From a virus: a stretch of DNA of 20,268 nucleotides. Under the pieces are notes generated by a model that made no database searches, was not told where the DNA came from, and worked only from the letters and a program-made list of their open reading frames with translations. Each line of letters opens with the position of its first letter. Position 1 is the stretch's first letter. The stretch is from IMG/VR virus record IMGVR_UViG_3300042555_001895, positions 1-20,268 of that record; one strand, 5' to 3'. Of this stretch, positions 1 through 5,071 are shown piece by piece. The position numbers were made by a program, and so were the translations under genes.

Positions 1-56
1 TCTTTTTTAAGGGGAGATTTTTTGGATGGTTGGGTTGGTGGTTGTGTGGTGCTCAT
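1..56 (-). CDS. N-terminus of a phage gene cut by the window edge, probably terminase large subunit
   Basis: An ATG at 56-54 on the minus strand opens a frame that stays open for 18 codons to the window edge. The product begins MSTTQPPTQP and then becomes lysine- and serine-rich. It starts 26 bases after the stop of the terminase-small-subunit-like gene and runs in the same direction. In most tailed phages the next gene would be the packaging ATPase (TerL), so that identity is inferred from position alone. No Walker motif is visible because only the first residues are in the window. It could equally be another small gene between TerS and TerL. Confidence 0.45.
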   Translation of the reverse strand, partial: MSTTQPPTQPSKKSPLKK

Positions 57-82
57 TTTAGTGAAAATTTTCCGTGAATGGA

Positions 83-1054
83 TCAATGCCCCCCGGACAC
101 CCGGCGTGATTTTGCGGACCCCCTCCCCCCCTCTGTCCGCGGCCCGGGCGCCTGCTCACGCTCGCCGGTCGTCGTCGTCGCCTCATGGGTCGTCCCGGCA
201 TCCTCGACGCGCTGGGCGGGCTCCTGAGTCGCTGGCTTGGCATCCTCGACCGCCTCGAAACTGGCTGAAGGTGTATCAGAAAGTGTAGCAGGCTGGGCCG
301 TTACAGAGTCGGAACCTGTCAAATAACCTGATTGCTCATCAGGTGTTGATTGATTCTCAGGGGATCCAGTGGGAAACTCTGCATGATGAGAGACACCAGG
401 GAGGAGAGCCATGCCGGCAGCCGGGGCGGCCACCTCGAGGGGCACGGCCTGCACCGCGGCGGGCTCGGCCTGCACCGCGGCACCCGGATCGGCGCTCTTT
501 TGGGCAACTTCTCCCCCCTGAAAACCGATAGCCGGGATGATCTCCGCCTCGATGACCTTTCCGGAGATCATCCGGATATAATCCTCGTGAGTCGGGCCGC
601 TTTCCGTGTGCTCGATCCTGGACGTTGCGCCACCGGCCAGCAGCTCCGCCTTCTCCACCGCGATCCCGAGAGCGATAGGGAGGGACTGAATCGGGATCTG
701 GTCCACCTCATCGAGGAGGCGATCAGCGGCCAGCCGTCCAAAGGTCCGCAACACGGAAACAGTTCTTTCTTTAAGTGTGGCTACAGCGTGAGATTCACGA
801 GCCATGACAGCCGCGACGGTGTGATGGGACACCCGATATGCCCGGCAGAGTTGCCGGACACCGAGACCTTGCCCGAGACCATCGACAAGCGCCCGGTATA
901 TAGTCGGACGGGATTCCATCAGCCGTTCCGCCGTGAACTCTCCACGACGCTCCATCTCCTGATTCCCTTCCTCTTCAGTGTTCACCAAAAAAAGAGAAGG
1001 GGCGGCGGCCTCGTCGGCGGCCACCTGATCCAGAAGTGAGGGACGCTTTGCCAT
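83..1054 (-). CDS. Terminase small subunit-like HTH protein with a long disordered tail
   Basis: A 323-residue protein. Residues about 64-87 form a helix-turn-helix (GVRQLCRAYRVSHHTVAAVM), followed by helices containing IALGIAVEKAELLAGGATSR, a layout common in phage TerS-like DNA-recognition proteins. In that family this subunit binds the packaging site and hands DNA to TerL. Residues after about 180 are rich in Ala, Pro, Thr, Glu and Gln, and look disordered. I chose the ATG at 1054, which follows the preceding TAA by one base and suggests coupled translation. A TTG at 1063 would add three residues and overlap the upstream gene. The next gene downstream is the candidate TerL. TerS proteins diverge greatly, so this remains a structural-style match; a general phage DNA-binding protein is the alternative. 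Confidence 0.6.
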   Translation of the reverse strand: MAKRPSLLDQVAADEAAAPSLFLVNTEEEGNQEMERRGEFTAERLMESRPTIYRALVDGLGQGLGVRQLCRAYRVSHHTVAAVMARESHAVATLKERTVSVLRTFGRLAADRLLDEVDQIPIQSLPIALGIAVEKAELLAGGATSRIEHTESGPTHEDYIRMISGKVIEAEIIPAIGFQGGEVAQKSADPGAAVQAEPAAVQAVPLEVAAPAAGMALLPGVSHHAEFPTGSPENQSTPDEQSGYLTGSDSVTAQPATLSDTPSASFEAVEDAKPATQEPAQRVEDAGTTHEATTTTGEREQAPGPRTEGGRGSAKSRRVSGGH

Positions 1055-1055
1055 G

Positions 1056-1253
1056 TTATCCAACTAGGCGGCGAGCGATGAACGCATCCAGGGCAGTCTC
1101 AGAGATCCGCCTATCCTTCCGGGATAGAAACAAGACCTTGCCGAACTCACCAGCCGAGACATAGCGGGCCAGCGTGTTCAGGTGGATCCCGAGGCGGTCG
1201 CACACCTCGCGGGAAGTCAGCCATCGGGCCGGGGTGGAGGTGCTGGCGCTCAT
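1056..1253 (-). CDS. Excisionase/MerR-type HTH protein, 65 aa
   Basis: This small protein reads RWLTSREVCDRLGIHLNTLA, then a wing with R-K-D-R-R-I and an alpha-helical end. That is the compact winged-HTH pattern of excisionase and MerR-like domains (HTH_17 type). Its ATG shares an ATGA with the stop of the upstream 73-residue gene, which fixes the start and implies translational coupling. The frame is open far upstream, to an ATG at 1553, but the extra 100 residues are low-complexity and overlap two better genes. It could direct excision, although it is not beside the integrase. The lambda packaging subunit gpNu1 has a similar winged HTH and this gene abuts TerS/TerL-like genes, so a packaging or regulatory role is equally possible. 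Confidence 0.72.
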   Translation of the reverse strand: MSASTSTPARWLTSREVCDRLGIHLNTLARYVSAGEFGKVLFLSRKDRRISETALDAFIARRLVG

Positions 1254-1471
1254 ACGGTCACAGCCCAGCGGCAGCAGTCCCGAAAAGCAGCCCGAGCCCG
1301 CAGCGGGTCCGGCGTGCAGGTCCGCATCTCCCCGTTCAGAGTCACCCTGTAAAAAAAAGAAGCGGGGGCGAGCGCCGCGAGAAGGGCGCCAGGTTGGAAC
1401 TTCTCGAGCGTCACCCGATCCCGGCGGGTTGGCCTCACCTCCAGCCGGACCAGTTCCCCGGCCGTGATCAT
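1250..1471 (-). CDS. Small protein of unknown function, 73 aa
   Basis: I do not recognise the family. The protein is basic, starts MITAGELVRLEVRPTRRDRV, and contains the segment ASFFYRVTLNGEMRTC, which could be beta strands. Three cysteines lie in the C-terminal third. The start is supported by a GGAGG eleven bases upstream and by an ATGA overlap with the 44-residue peptide gene before it. The stop overlaps the HTH gene after it in the same way. The gene is thus locked into the leftward operon between an RHH regulator and the terminase-like gene. It carries one of two copies of a 17-base string with a T8 run in the coding strand. An accessory packaging or regulatory role is possible but nothing in the sequence demonstrates it. 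Confidence 0.6.
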   Translation of the reverse strand: MITAGELVRLEVRPTRRDRVTLEKFQPGALLAALAPASFFYRVTLNGEMRTCTPDPLRARAAFRDCCRWAVTV

Positions 1472-1602
1472 TTCCGGATCCTCCGGTTACGGTTGCCGTA
1501 AAAAAAAGAAGCGGCCGCGGAGGCGAGGGGGCCGGAGAGCGCCGCCAGGACAAGGAGCCCGGAGAGGCAAACGACGAGAGAGCAGAATGCAGGTGCGCTC
1601 AT
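1468..1602 (-). CDS. Small hydrophobic (membrane or secreted) peptide, 44 aa
   Basis: This short frame encodes MSAPAFCSLVVCLSGLLVLA, continues through a hydrophobic stretch to about residue 29, and ends in a basic tail (N-R-N-R-R-I-R-K). That is one membrane segment or an uncleaved signal peptide, with a positive C-terminus. An excellent AGGAGG lies eight bases before the ATG, the best ribosome binding site in the window. The ATG overlaps the stop of the RHH gene, and its own stop overlaps the ATG of the 73-residue gene. A holin, a superinfection-exclusion peptide or a small regulatory membrane protein are all possible; I cannot choose. The frame contains a T8 run near its 3' end where slippage would shift it into the frame of the downstream HTH gene. 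Confidence 0.6.
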   Translation of the reverse strand: MSAPAFCSLVVCLSGLLVLAALSGPLASAAASFFYGNRNRRIRK

Positions 1603-1760
1603 TTTGCTGCCTCCTGTTTCTCATTCTGGCGGACATGCTCCGCGATGATGCGGCGGACAACAGCGGCGGCGGAAATGAGCTCACGATCTGCCTCCCGCTT
1701 GATTTCATCAGCGATTTCAGCCGGGAGCTGGACGCTGAATATTGCTTTCTCCTTAGTCAT
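1599..1760 (-). CDS. Arc-sized ribbon-helix-helix regulator, 53 aa
   Basis: The product begins MTKEKAIFSVQLPAEIADEI and continues with a helix ending A-A-A-V-V-R-R-I-I-A-E-H-V. A short beta strand (AIFSVQL), a helix, a turn and a second helix are the RHH fold of the Arc/MetJ/CopG families, which bind DNA as dimers through the strand. It has 53 residues, the same length as P22 Arc. It is the first gene of the leftward operon. Its start lies two bases from a nested TCTA/TAGA dyad, so autoregulation is likely (inference). Its stop overlaps the next gene's start by ATGA. No Shine-Dalgarno precedes the ATG at 1760, so the leader may be very short. Confidence 0.72.
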   Translation of the reverse strand: MTKEKAIFSVQLPAEIADEIKREADRELISAAAVVRRIIAEHVRQNEKQEAAK

Positions 1761-1761
1761 A

Positions 1762-1789
1762 TCTAAGCGTTCTAACTAGAATAACTAGA
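1762..1789. promoter_or_regulatory. Nested dyad operator in the divergent RHH-RHH control region
   Basis: The sequence reads TCTA-N5-TCTA-AC-TAGA-N5-TAGA, with both pairs of half-sites sharing one symmetry centre at 1775.5. It lies in the AT-rich gap between two divergent RHH genes. RHH proteins bind paired half-sites, and P22 Arc recognises TAGA-type subsites, so this is a good candidate operator. On the minus strand TATTCT (1783-1778) could serve as a -10 element inside it, but I find no convincing -35 for either direction. Confidence 0.62.
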
Positions 1790-1839
1790 CTATGCAACAA
1801 AAAGTTTGAAAATCTTTTTGAGCGGGTCGAATGTGCAGC

Positions 1840-2115
1840 ATGAGCAAGTCCGAACACCCTCACGGAAAGGGGAAAACCAGCATATCGACGACGATCCCCA
1901 ACGAGGTCTTGGAGGCGCTGGATTACCTCGCCACTAAGTCCGGAGTCACCCGGTCCACCTATGCCAGGGAGGCGATCATTGCGAGCGTCAGGGCAGGGCG
2001 GACTGTATCAGCCCAGGAACTCATGCAACGCCGCTACAACACCCCCGAAGTCATCAGCCTCCGAGCCGCCGAAAACCCCAACAAGGCCACGCCTCACCGA
2101 TCCTCTGGCGCGTAG
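1840..2115 (+). CDS. Ribbon-helix-helix DNA-binding protein (first paralogue), 91 aa
   Basis: A basic N-terminus (HGKGK) leads into TSISTTIPNEVLEALDYLAT and a second helix S-T-Y-A-R-E-A-I-I-A-S-V. This strand-helix-helix pattern is that of CopG/Arc-type RHH proteins, which act as dimeric transcription regulators. The C-terminal 35 residues are polar and probably flexible. I chose the ATG at 1840 rather than 1831 because it aligns with the start of the paralogue at 2428, and both then have 91 residues. Neither start has a clear ribosome binding site. It is the first gene of the rightward early operon and faces the 53-residue RHH gene across the dyad. The pair is likely to form a regulatory switch (inference). 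Confidence 0.72.
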   Translation: MSKSEHPHGKGKTSISTTIPNEVLEALDYLATKSGVTRSTYAREAIIASVRAGRTVSAQELMQRRYNTPEVISLRAAENPNKATPHRSSGA

Positions 2116-2149
2116 ACCAGGACAACCCCAAAATAATCCACCTATTACA

Positions 2150-2431
2150 ATGAGCCGTTCCCTGTATCTGATAGCGCCAGCACTGGCAATAACACTCGCC
2201 GCTTGTAAGCCTCCACCTCGTTATACACTCCATGAAGGCACTGACCCGCTAACCGGACGGCCTGCGACAATGAAATTGAACGTGGAAACCGGAGAGGTTT
2301 ATCAGTTGTCGACTATAAACACGCCGCATGGGCAATGGGGCGCCTGGACTTGCTACCTGAGCGGCCATGATGCTTATAAAGCGGCCTCGCAGCTTTCCGG
2401 TCGCACTCAAACCAACAACCCACGCCCATGA
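2150..2431 (+). CDS. Small lipoprotein, 93 aa
   Basis: The N-terminus is a lipoprotein signal: a short basic start, a hydrophobic core (LYLIAPALAIT) and a lipobox L16-A17-A18-C19. The mature protein begins CKPPPRYTLHEGTDPLTGRP and has a mixed beta-type sequence of about 75 residues. It should be anchored in a membrane on the periplasmic side. I do not recognise a family. It sits between two paralogous RHH genes and its stop overlaps the second by ATGA, so it is expressed early, possibly in the lysogen. Phage lipoproteins in such positions often alter the host surface or block superinfection; here that is only a suggestion. The frame is open upstream, but the residues before this ATG look non-coding. 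Confidence 0.65.
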   Translation: MSRSLYLIAPALAITLAACKPPPRYTLHEGTDPLTGRPATMKLNVETGEVYQLSTINTPHGQWGAWTCYLSGHDAYKAASQLSGRTQTNNPRP

Positions 2432-2703
2432 CCAAGCACAAAGAAACCACCGGACACGGACCCGGCCGCGGGAAGCACTCCATCAGCTCCACCGTCTCCC
2501 TTGAGGTCATTGAGGCGCTCGACTACCTCGCCACCCGCTCAGGACTCACCCGCGGGGGCTACGTCTCCGAGGCTGTCACCGCCGCCGTGATTGCCGGGAC
2601 CACCTTCCCCAGGGCAACGGCAACCGTCCAGTTACCCGCTGAGACCGCCCGAAAAGTCCGCCAGTCAGTGAGCAGGGAGAAGCGCGGCGGCCCGCGCAGC
2701 TAG
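2428..2703 (+). CDS. Ribbon-helix-helix DNA-binding protein (second paralogue), 91 aa
   Basis: The core H-S-I-S-S-T-V-S-L-E-V-I-E-A-L-D-Y-L-A-T aligns without gaps to the RHH gene at 1840 and shares EALDYLAT, S-G-[VL]-T-R and a following helix. The N-terminus is likewise basic (GPGRGK). Residues after about 55 differ from the paralogue and include a basic end (SREKRGGPRS), possibly a second DNA-contacting region. The start overlaps the lipoprotein stop by ATGA. A 131-base gap with a palindrome follows, so this gene ends the first early unit. The protein may repress the downstream promoter or titrate the first paralogue. The direction of control cannot be read from sequence. Confidence 0.7.
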   Translation: MTKHKETTGHGPGRGKHSISSTVSLEVIEALDYLATRSGLTRGGYVSEAVTAAVIAGTTFPRATATVQLPAETARKVRQSVSREKRGGPRS

Positions 2704-2750
2704 ATTCCAAGCCGTTCCGCAGGACATAAAAGATTTCTAAAACTTTTCTG

Positions 2751-2779
2751 TTGACTTCCCACGGGAACCCGTGAGAAGG
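2751..2779 (+). promoter_or_regulatory. Candidate promoter with palindromic operator ahead of the RadC-like operon
   Basis: TTGACT at 2751-2756 is a good -35 element. Directly behind it is a perfect palindrome CACGGG-AA-CCCGTG at 2760-2773, where the spacer would lie. The -10 region is weak: AGAAGG falls at 17-base spacing and TAGAAG further on. A repressor bound to the palindrome would block polymerase, so this looks like a controlled promoter for the genes from 2835. The binding protein is unknown; the RHH proteins just upstream are candidates. Confidence 0.5.
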
Positions 2780-2834
2780 TAGAAGCCGAACAAGAAACCG
2801 GAAGAGCCAACCGACCAAACGGGCAAATGATGAA

Positions 2835-3305
2835 ATGCAGACGCAAGAAACCACCTACGAGATCCGGGTGAGCCGGATCAACGAGACACCAGGCACAGCA
2901 AAGATCGACCGCGCTGGCGTGGCCTTTGAATACTGGAATAGCAAAATCGCCGCCGCTCCCTGGTATGACGGCGACAAGGAAATGCTTGTCGTTCTGCTTC
3001 TCGATACCCGGCACAACGTCATCGCTCACAACCTCGTCAGCCTTGGCAGCCTGAATGAGTCGATTGCCCAGCCGAGAGAGATATTCCGCCCGGCCATTGT
3101 GGCGGCCGCATACGCGATCGTGATCATGCACAACCACCCATCGGGAGACCCACAACCGAGCGAGGCGGATCGCAGACTCACCCGCAAGATCGCAGAAGCG
3201 GGAACCCTGCTAAACATGCCCCTGGTTGATCACGTCATTGCCGGGAAGCAGCGCAACCCCGAGCAGCCTCCATATTTCAGCTTTCGCGAGGCCGGACTTC
3301 TCTAA
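2835..3305 (+). CDS. RadC-family JAMM/MPN domain protein
   Basis: This 156-residue protein has the RadC/JAB metalloprotease-fold signature IVIMHNHPSGDPQPSEAD at about 94-112. The putative zinc ligands are H99, H101 and D112, with the upstream acidic residue E49 in GDKEM. Cellular RadC is about 220 residues and carries an N-terminal helix-hairpin-helix part; here only the MPN domain remains, as is common in phages and mobile elements. The biochemical role of this family is not settled; isopeptidase-like activity is inferred from the fold. It opens a run of small early genes and lies downstream of a palindrome-bearing promoter. The ATG at 2835 gives the best N-terminus; two nearby ATGs are in another frame that soon stops. 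Confidence 0.88.
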   Translation: MQTQETTYEIRVSRINETPGTAKIDRAGVAFEYWNSKIAAAPWYDGDKEMLVVLLLDTRHNVIAHNLVSLGSLNESIAQPREIFRPAIVAAAYAIVIMHNHPSGDPQPSEADRRLTRKIAEAGTLLNMPLVDHVIAGKQRNPEQPPYFSFREAGLL

Positions 3306-3325
3306 CCCCTAACCAACACCACACC

Positions 3326-3514
3326 ATGACAACAACACAGCACACGCCGGACCTATTTCCAGCCGACTCTATTCCATTCAACTTGGCTGGTGAAGTCTTG
3401 CCCGAAATGACCACTAAAGAATGGGAAAATTACTGCCGGACTATTGCGGAACAAAATCGGCGGAATATCCGAGAATCACACGCAAACAGAAACTCAACAG
3501 CACCTTGGAACTAA
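3326..3514 (+). CDS. Small early protein sharing a motif with the giant internal protein, 62 aa
   Basis: The product begins MTTTQHTPDLFPADSIPFNL and then has a charged helical part. No family is recognised. Its section DLFPADSIPFNLAGEV resembles residues 951-965 of the 2315-residue protein (NLFTPADMPFSLTGQV), so the two proteins may share a binding motif. A D-L-F core also recalls short motifs that bind the sliding clamp, though the usual preceding Gln is missing here. The start has no Shine-Dalgarno but an A/C-rich leader (ACCACACC), as in neighbouring genes. The gene lies between the RadC-like gene and a paralogous pair of small proteins in the rightward operon. Confidence 0.55.
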   Translation: MTTTQHTPDLFPADSIPFNLAGEVLPEMTTKEWENYCRTIAEQNRRNIRESHANRNSTAPWN

Positions 3515-3518
3515 AACC

Positions 3519-3824
3519 ATGAAAGCCATCAAACCAAAATACAACAGCGTCACAGCAAACCAGAACCGCGACGGGTCAATCAACGTCGTCGCTTGGTATC
3601 AAAGCAACCGACGGCTCAGTTTCGACATGATCCCGGTTTACTCTCATCCCGAGCGCCACAGATTGGAACAAGCAGCGCCGCAAATGCTCTCCGCTCTACA
3701 GGCAGCACTCGAAGCCATCGGCAACACCTACGACGCCAGGGACAGCGACGACGAAGGGGAATCAATCCGTGACATCATCACCGCCGCAATCGCCAAGGCC
3801 ACCGGAGAGGAGGTGCAGGGATGA
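3519..3824 (+). CDS. Small early protein, longer member of a paralogous pair, 101 aa
   Basis: Residues 6-40 (KYNSVTANQNRDGSINVVAW, then Y-Q-S-N-R-R-L-S-F-D-M-I-P) align with the gene at 4219, with about 23 of 34 positions identical by eye. The alternating hydrophobic pattern suggests a small beta domain. The remaining 60 residues, absent from the paralogue, look helical and acidic (DARDSDDEGES). No known family is recognised. The ATG at 3519 matches the paralogue start; an in-frame ATG at 3444 would overlap the previous gene and adds unconvincing sequence. The stop overlaps the next gene by ATGA. Early phage operons of this type often carry host-takeover or anti-defence proteins, which here is only context. 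Confidence 0.65.
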   Translation: MKAIKPKYNSVTANQNRDGSINVVAWYQSNRRLSFDMIPVYSHPERHRLEQAAPQMLSALQAALEAIGNTYDARDSDDEGESIRDIITAAIAKATGEEVQG

Positions 3825-4012
3825 ACGCAACAAACCTCCGGCAAGGAAAGGTCGTCCGAATCAAACCCGAATGGGATGGAGATTCTTCCCTCTTCGTGAT
3901 CACCGAATGGAACGGAGACCGCGGATACATCGCCCCAGTCGAGTGGACCCATGGCGAGATTCGGCCCCAGGAGCTCGTCAGGCAGGAAATGATTGAGGAG
4001 GTGCAGCCATGA
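3821..4012 (+). CDS. Small early protein of unknown function, 63 aa
   Basis: The product begins MNATNLRQGKVVRIKPEWDG and continues with S-L-F-V-I-T-E-W-N-G-D-R-G-Y-I-A-P-V-E-W. Its even spacing of hydrophobic residues and glycine turns suggests a small beta-barrel, resembling SH3/KOW-like folds that open with a K-V-V-R-I-K strand. I cannot assign a family. The C-terminus is an acidic helix (RQEMIEEVQ). Both ends overlap neighbours by ATGA, so translation is coupled through the cluster and both starts are well fixed. Confidence 0.65.
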   Translation: MNATNLRQGKVVRIKPEWDGDSSLFVITEWNGDRGYIAPVEWTHGEIRPQELVRQEMIEEVQP

Positions 4013-4197
4013 ACCTCCGCCGAGTCCAGAACTTGAACCGACGCGCCATAGTCCGGCGCCTCGCCGACCTGAGCCGGGAACAGGAAACCGCCATGCCCGC
4101 CGCGTGGTGGATCCTCCGGGCCCTCGAACAAGGCGAGCGCCGCACCCTGGCCGACCGCCGAACAACTAGACAACAAGCCAACAACGCCACACACTAA
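4009..4197 (+). CDS. Small basic helical protein, 62 aa
   Basis: The product begins MNLRRVQNLNRRAIVRRLAD and is very rich in arginine (about 13 of 62). Helices flank an A-W-W-I-L-R-A-L segment, and the tail is polar. It could bind nucleic acid or a protein partner, but no motif is recognised. The ATG overlaps the previous stop. A gap of 21 bases with an A/C-rich leader follows before the next gene. Coding status rests on this tight packing and a plausible amphipathic sequence. Confidence 0.55.
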   Translation: MNLRRVQNLNRRAIVRRLADLSREQETAMPAAWWILRALEQGERRTLADRRTTRQQANNATH

Positions 4198-4218
4198 CCA
4201 CACCACCAACCCACACCG

Positions 4219-4404
4219 ATGAAAACCAAGGCTAAATACGAATCAATAACCGCTAATATGAATGACGACGGATCCATCCAAATAGTTGCATGGTATCGAG
4301 AAAATCGGCAGCTCCGATTTGACATGATACCACTGCGAGGCCAAAAGCCCGGAGAGACCGTTAGATTGATAACAGGATACACCACCGAGAAAGCACAAGC
4401 ATGA
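4219..4404 (+). CDS. Small early protein, shorter member of the paralogous pair, 61 aa
   Basis: The sequence from residue 5 (KYESITANMNDDGSIQIVAW, then Y-R-E-N-R-Q-L-R-F-D-M-I-P) matches the protein encoded at 3519 nearly throughout the shared domain. The nucleotide sequences have drifted much further than the proteins, which argues for selection on the protein and an old duplication. Unlike its partner it stops about 20 residues after the domain. The family is unknown. Base composition is visibly more AT-rich than the neighbours. The stop overlaps the next ATG by ATGA. Confidence 0.65.
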   Translation: MKTKAKYESITANMNDDGSIQIVAWYRENRQLRFDMIPLRGQKPGETVRLITGYTTEKAQA

Positions 4405-4667
4405 GCCACCAGGAACCCAACACCATGACAACCGCAACAAAAGTTAAGAGCAAAACGATAGACGCCTGGAGGATCGAAAGAGACGGGGTGCAGCTTGGCT
4501 TCGTCATCGAGGGCAGAAACGATTGGAGCGCCGTCCTGACCTCAAAGAGGTCCGTTCCGGCAAGATACATGTCGGCGGCCTACAAGACCAAAGAGGCCGC
4601 CATCGCACACCTTGAGACCACCAAGGAATCGCTGATCGAAATGATCAACAGCAGCCTGCAACAATGA
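4401..4667 (+). CDS. Small early protein of unknown function, 88 aa
   Basis: The product starts MSHQEPNTMTTATKVKSKTI. The first eight residues may be dispensable, because a second ATG at 4425 preceded by ACACC would give an 80-residue protein. The centre (D-A-W-R-I-E-R-D-G-V-Q-L-G-F-V-I-E-G-R-N-D-W-S-A) looks like a three-strand sheet. It is followed by a helix with AAYKTKEAAIAHLETTKESL. The layout resembles small single-domain alpha/beta phage proteins, but I do not recognise it. Both ends overlap neighbours by ATGA. Confidence 0.62.
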   Translation: MSHQEPNTMTTATKVKSKTIDAWRIERDGVQLGFVIEGRNDWSAVLTSKRSVPARYMSAAYKTKEAAIAHLETTKESLIEMINSSLQQ

Positions 4668-4858
4668 GCCACCAAGAAGCAAAAGCAATCGCCGCCCAGG
4701 TCATCCGAGACCTACTGGCAAAACATCCGCCCGGCCTCGTCGTCATGGTGATCCGGGCACTGACCAGGATGCAGCGAGCCAGCAAGGACATCACCAGCAT
4801 CGCCGAGCCCCAGAAACCCGGCGCCACACCGCCCGAGAAACACCCACCGCGTGAATAA
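4664..4858 (+). CDS. Small helical protein, last gene before the attachment site, 64 aa
   Basis: The product begins MSHQEAKAIAAQVIRDLLAK and is helical to about residue 48, with a Pro-rich tail (EKHPPRE). It shares the opening MSHQE with the previous gene, perhaps because the overlapping ATGAGCCACCA string is repeated. No family is recognised. It ends about 30 bases before the first direct-repeat pair of the attachment region, so in an integrated prophage it would be the gene nearest that junction. Confidence 0.55.
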   Translation: MSHQEAKAIAAQVIRDLLAKHPPGLVVMVIRALTRMQRASKDITSIAEPQKPGATPPEKHPPRE

Positions 4859-4883
4859 ACTACCAGCCCCGCCAGCCTCAAAA

Positions 4884-4905
4884 AGGTGTAGCAAACCGCG
4901 TAGCA
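4884..4905 (+). repeat. Left arm-type direct-repeat pair of the attachment region
   Basis: Two 10-base repeats, AGGTGTAGCA (4884-4893) and CCGCGTAGCA (4896-4905), are set 12 bases apart. The right pair at 5075-5096 has the same orientation, the same 12-base period and the core CGTA-[GT]-CA. Pairs of short direct repeats on both sides of a core site are typical arm-type binding sites of tyrosine integrases. An excisionase or repressor could bind here instead. Confidence 0.6.
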
Positions 4906-4934
4906 CAAGACCCACGAAAGAGAGAGAGACACAT

Positions 4935-4972
4935 TTACAAATCAGGTGCTCTACCAGCTGAGCTATACCGGC
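4935..4972 (-). other. 5' half of tRNA-Thr(TGT): candidate attP core
   Basis: On the minus strand this reads as tRNA positions 1-38: an acceptor strand starting GCCGGTA, the D arm TAGCTCAGCTGGTAGAGCA, the anticodon-stem strand CCTGA and a loop with anticodon TGT at 4939-4937. From position 39 on (ATGTG) the sequence no longer pairs with CCTGA, and no T arm follows. It is therefore a fragment, not a working tRNA. It lies between two direct-repeat pairs and next to the integrase, which marks it as the attachment core with crossover at or near the anticodon loop. A remnant left by a past event is less likely. Confidence 0.78.
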
Positions 4973-5071
4973 TTTGAAAGTGTTGGTGACTGAAAACCCC
5001 TGATTTTACTCTGTTGCGGCGTCAAAATGCTTCCCACTAGAAACCACCAGACTCCACCATTGCAACCCTGC

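Noticed and set aside
350-1039. Plus-strand frame of 229 codons
   Set aside because: It is antisense to the TerS-like gene, with no recognisable domain or start signal.
1056-1553. 165-codon minus-strand frame containing the HTH protein
   Set aside because: The first 100 residues are low-complexity and overlap the 44- and 73-residue genes, which have better ribosome sites and ATGA junctions. The real start is at 1253.
1752-1767. CTTAG/CTAAG inverted repeat over the RHH start codon
   Set aside because: The arms are short and overlap the coding start; the nested TCTA/TAGA dyad beside it is a much stronger candidate.
4935-4972. Functional tRNA-Thr gene
   Set aside because: Only positions 1-38 are present. 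The second anticodon-stem strand, T arm and acceptor 3' strand are missing.
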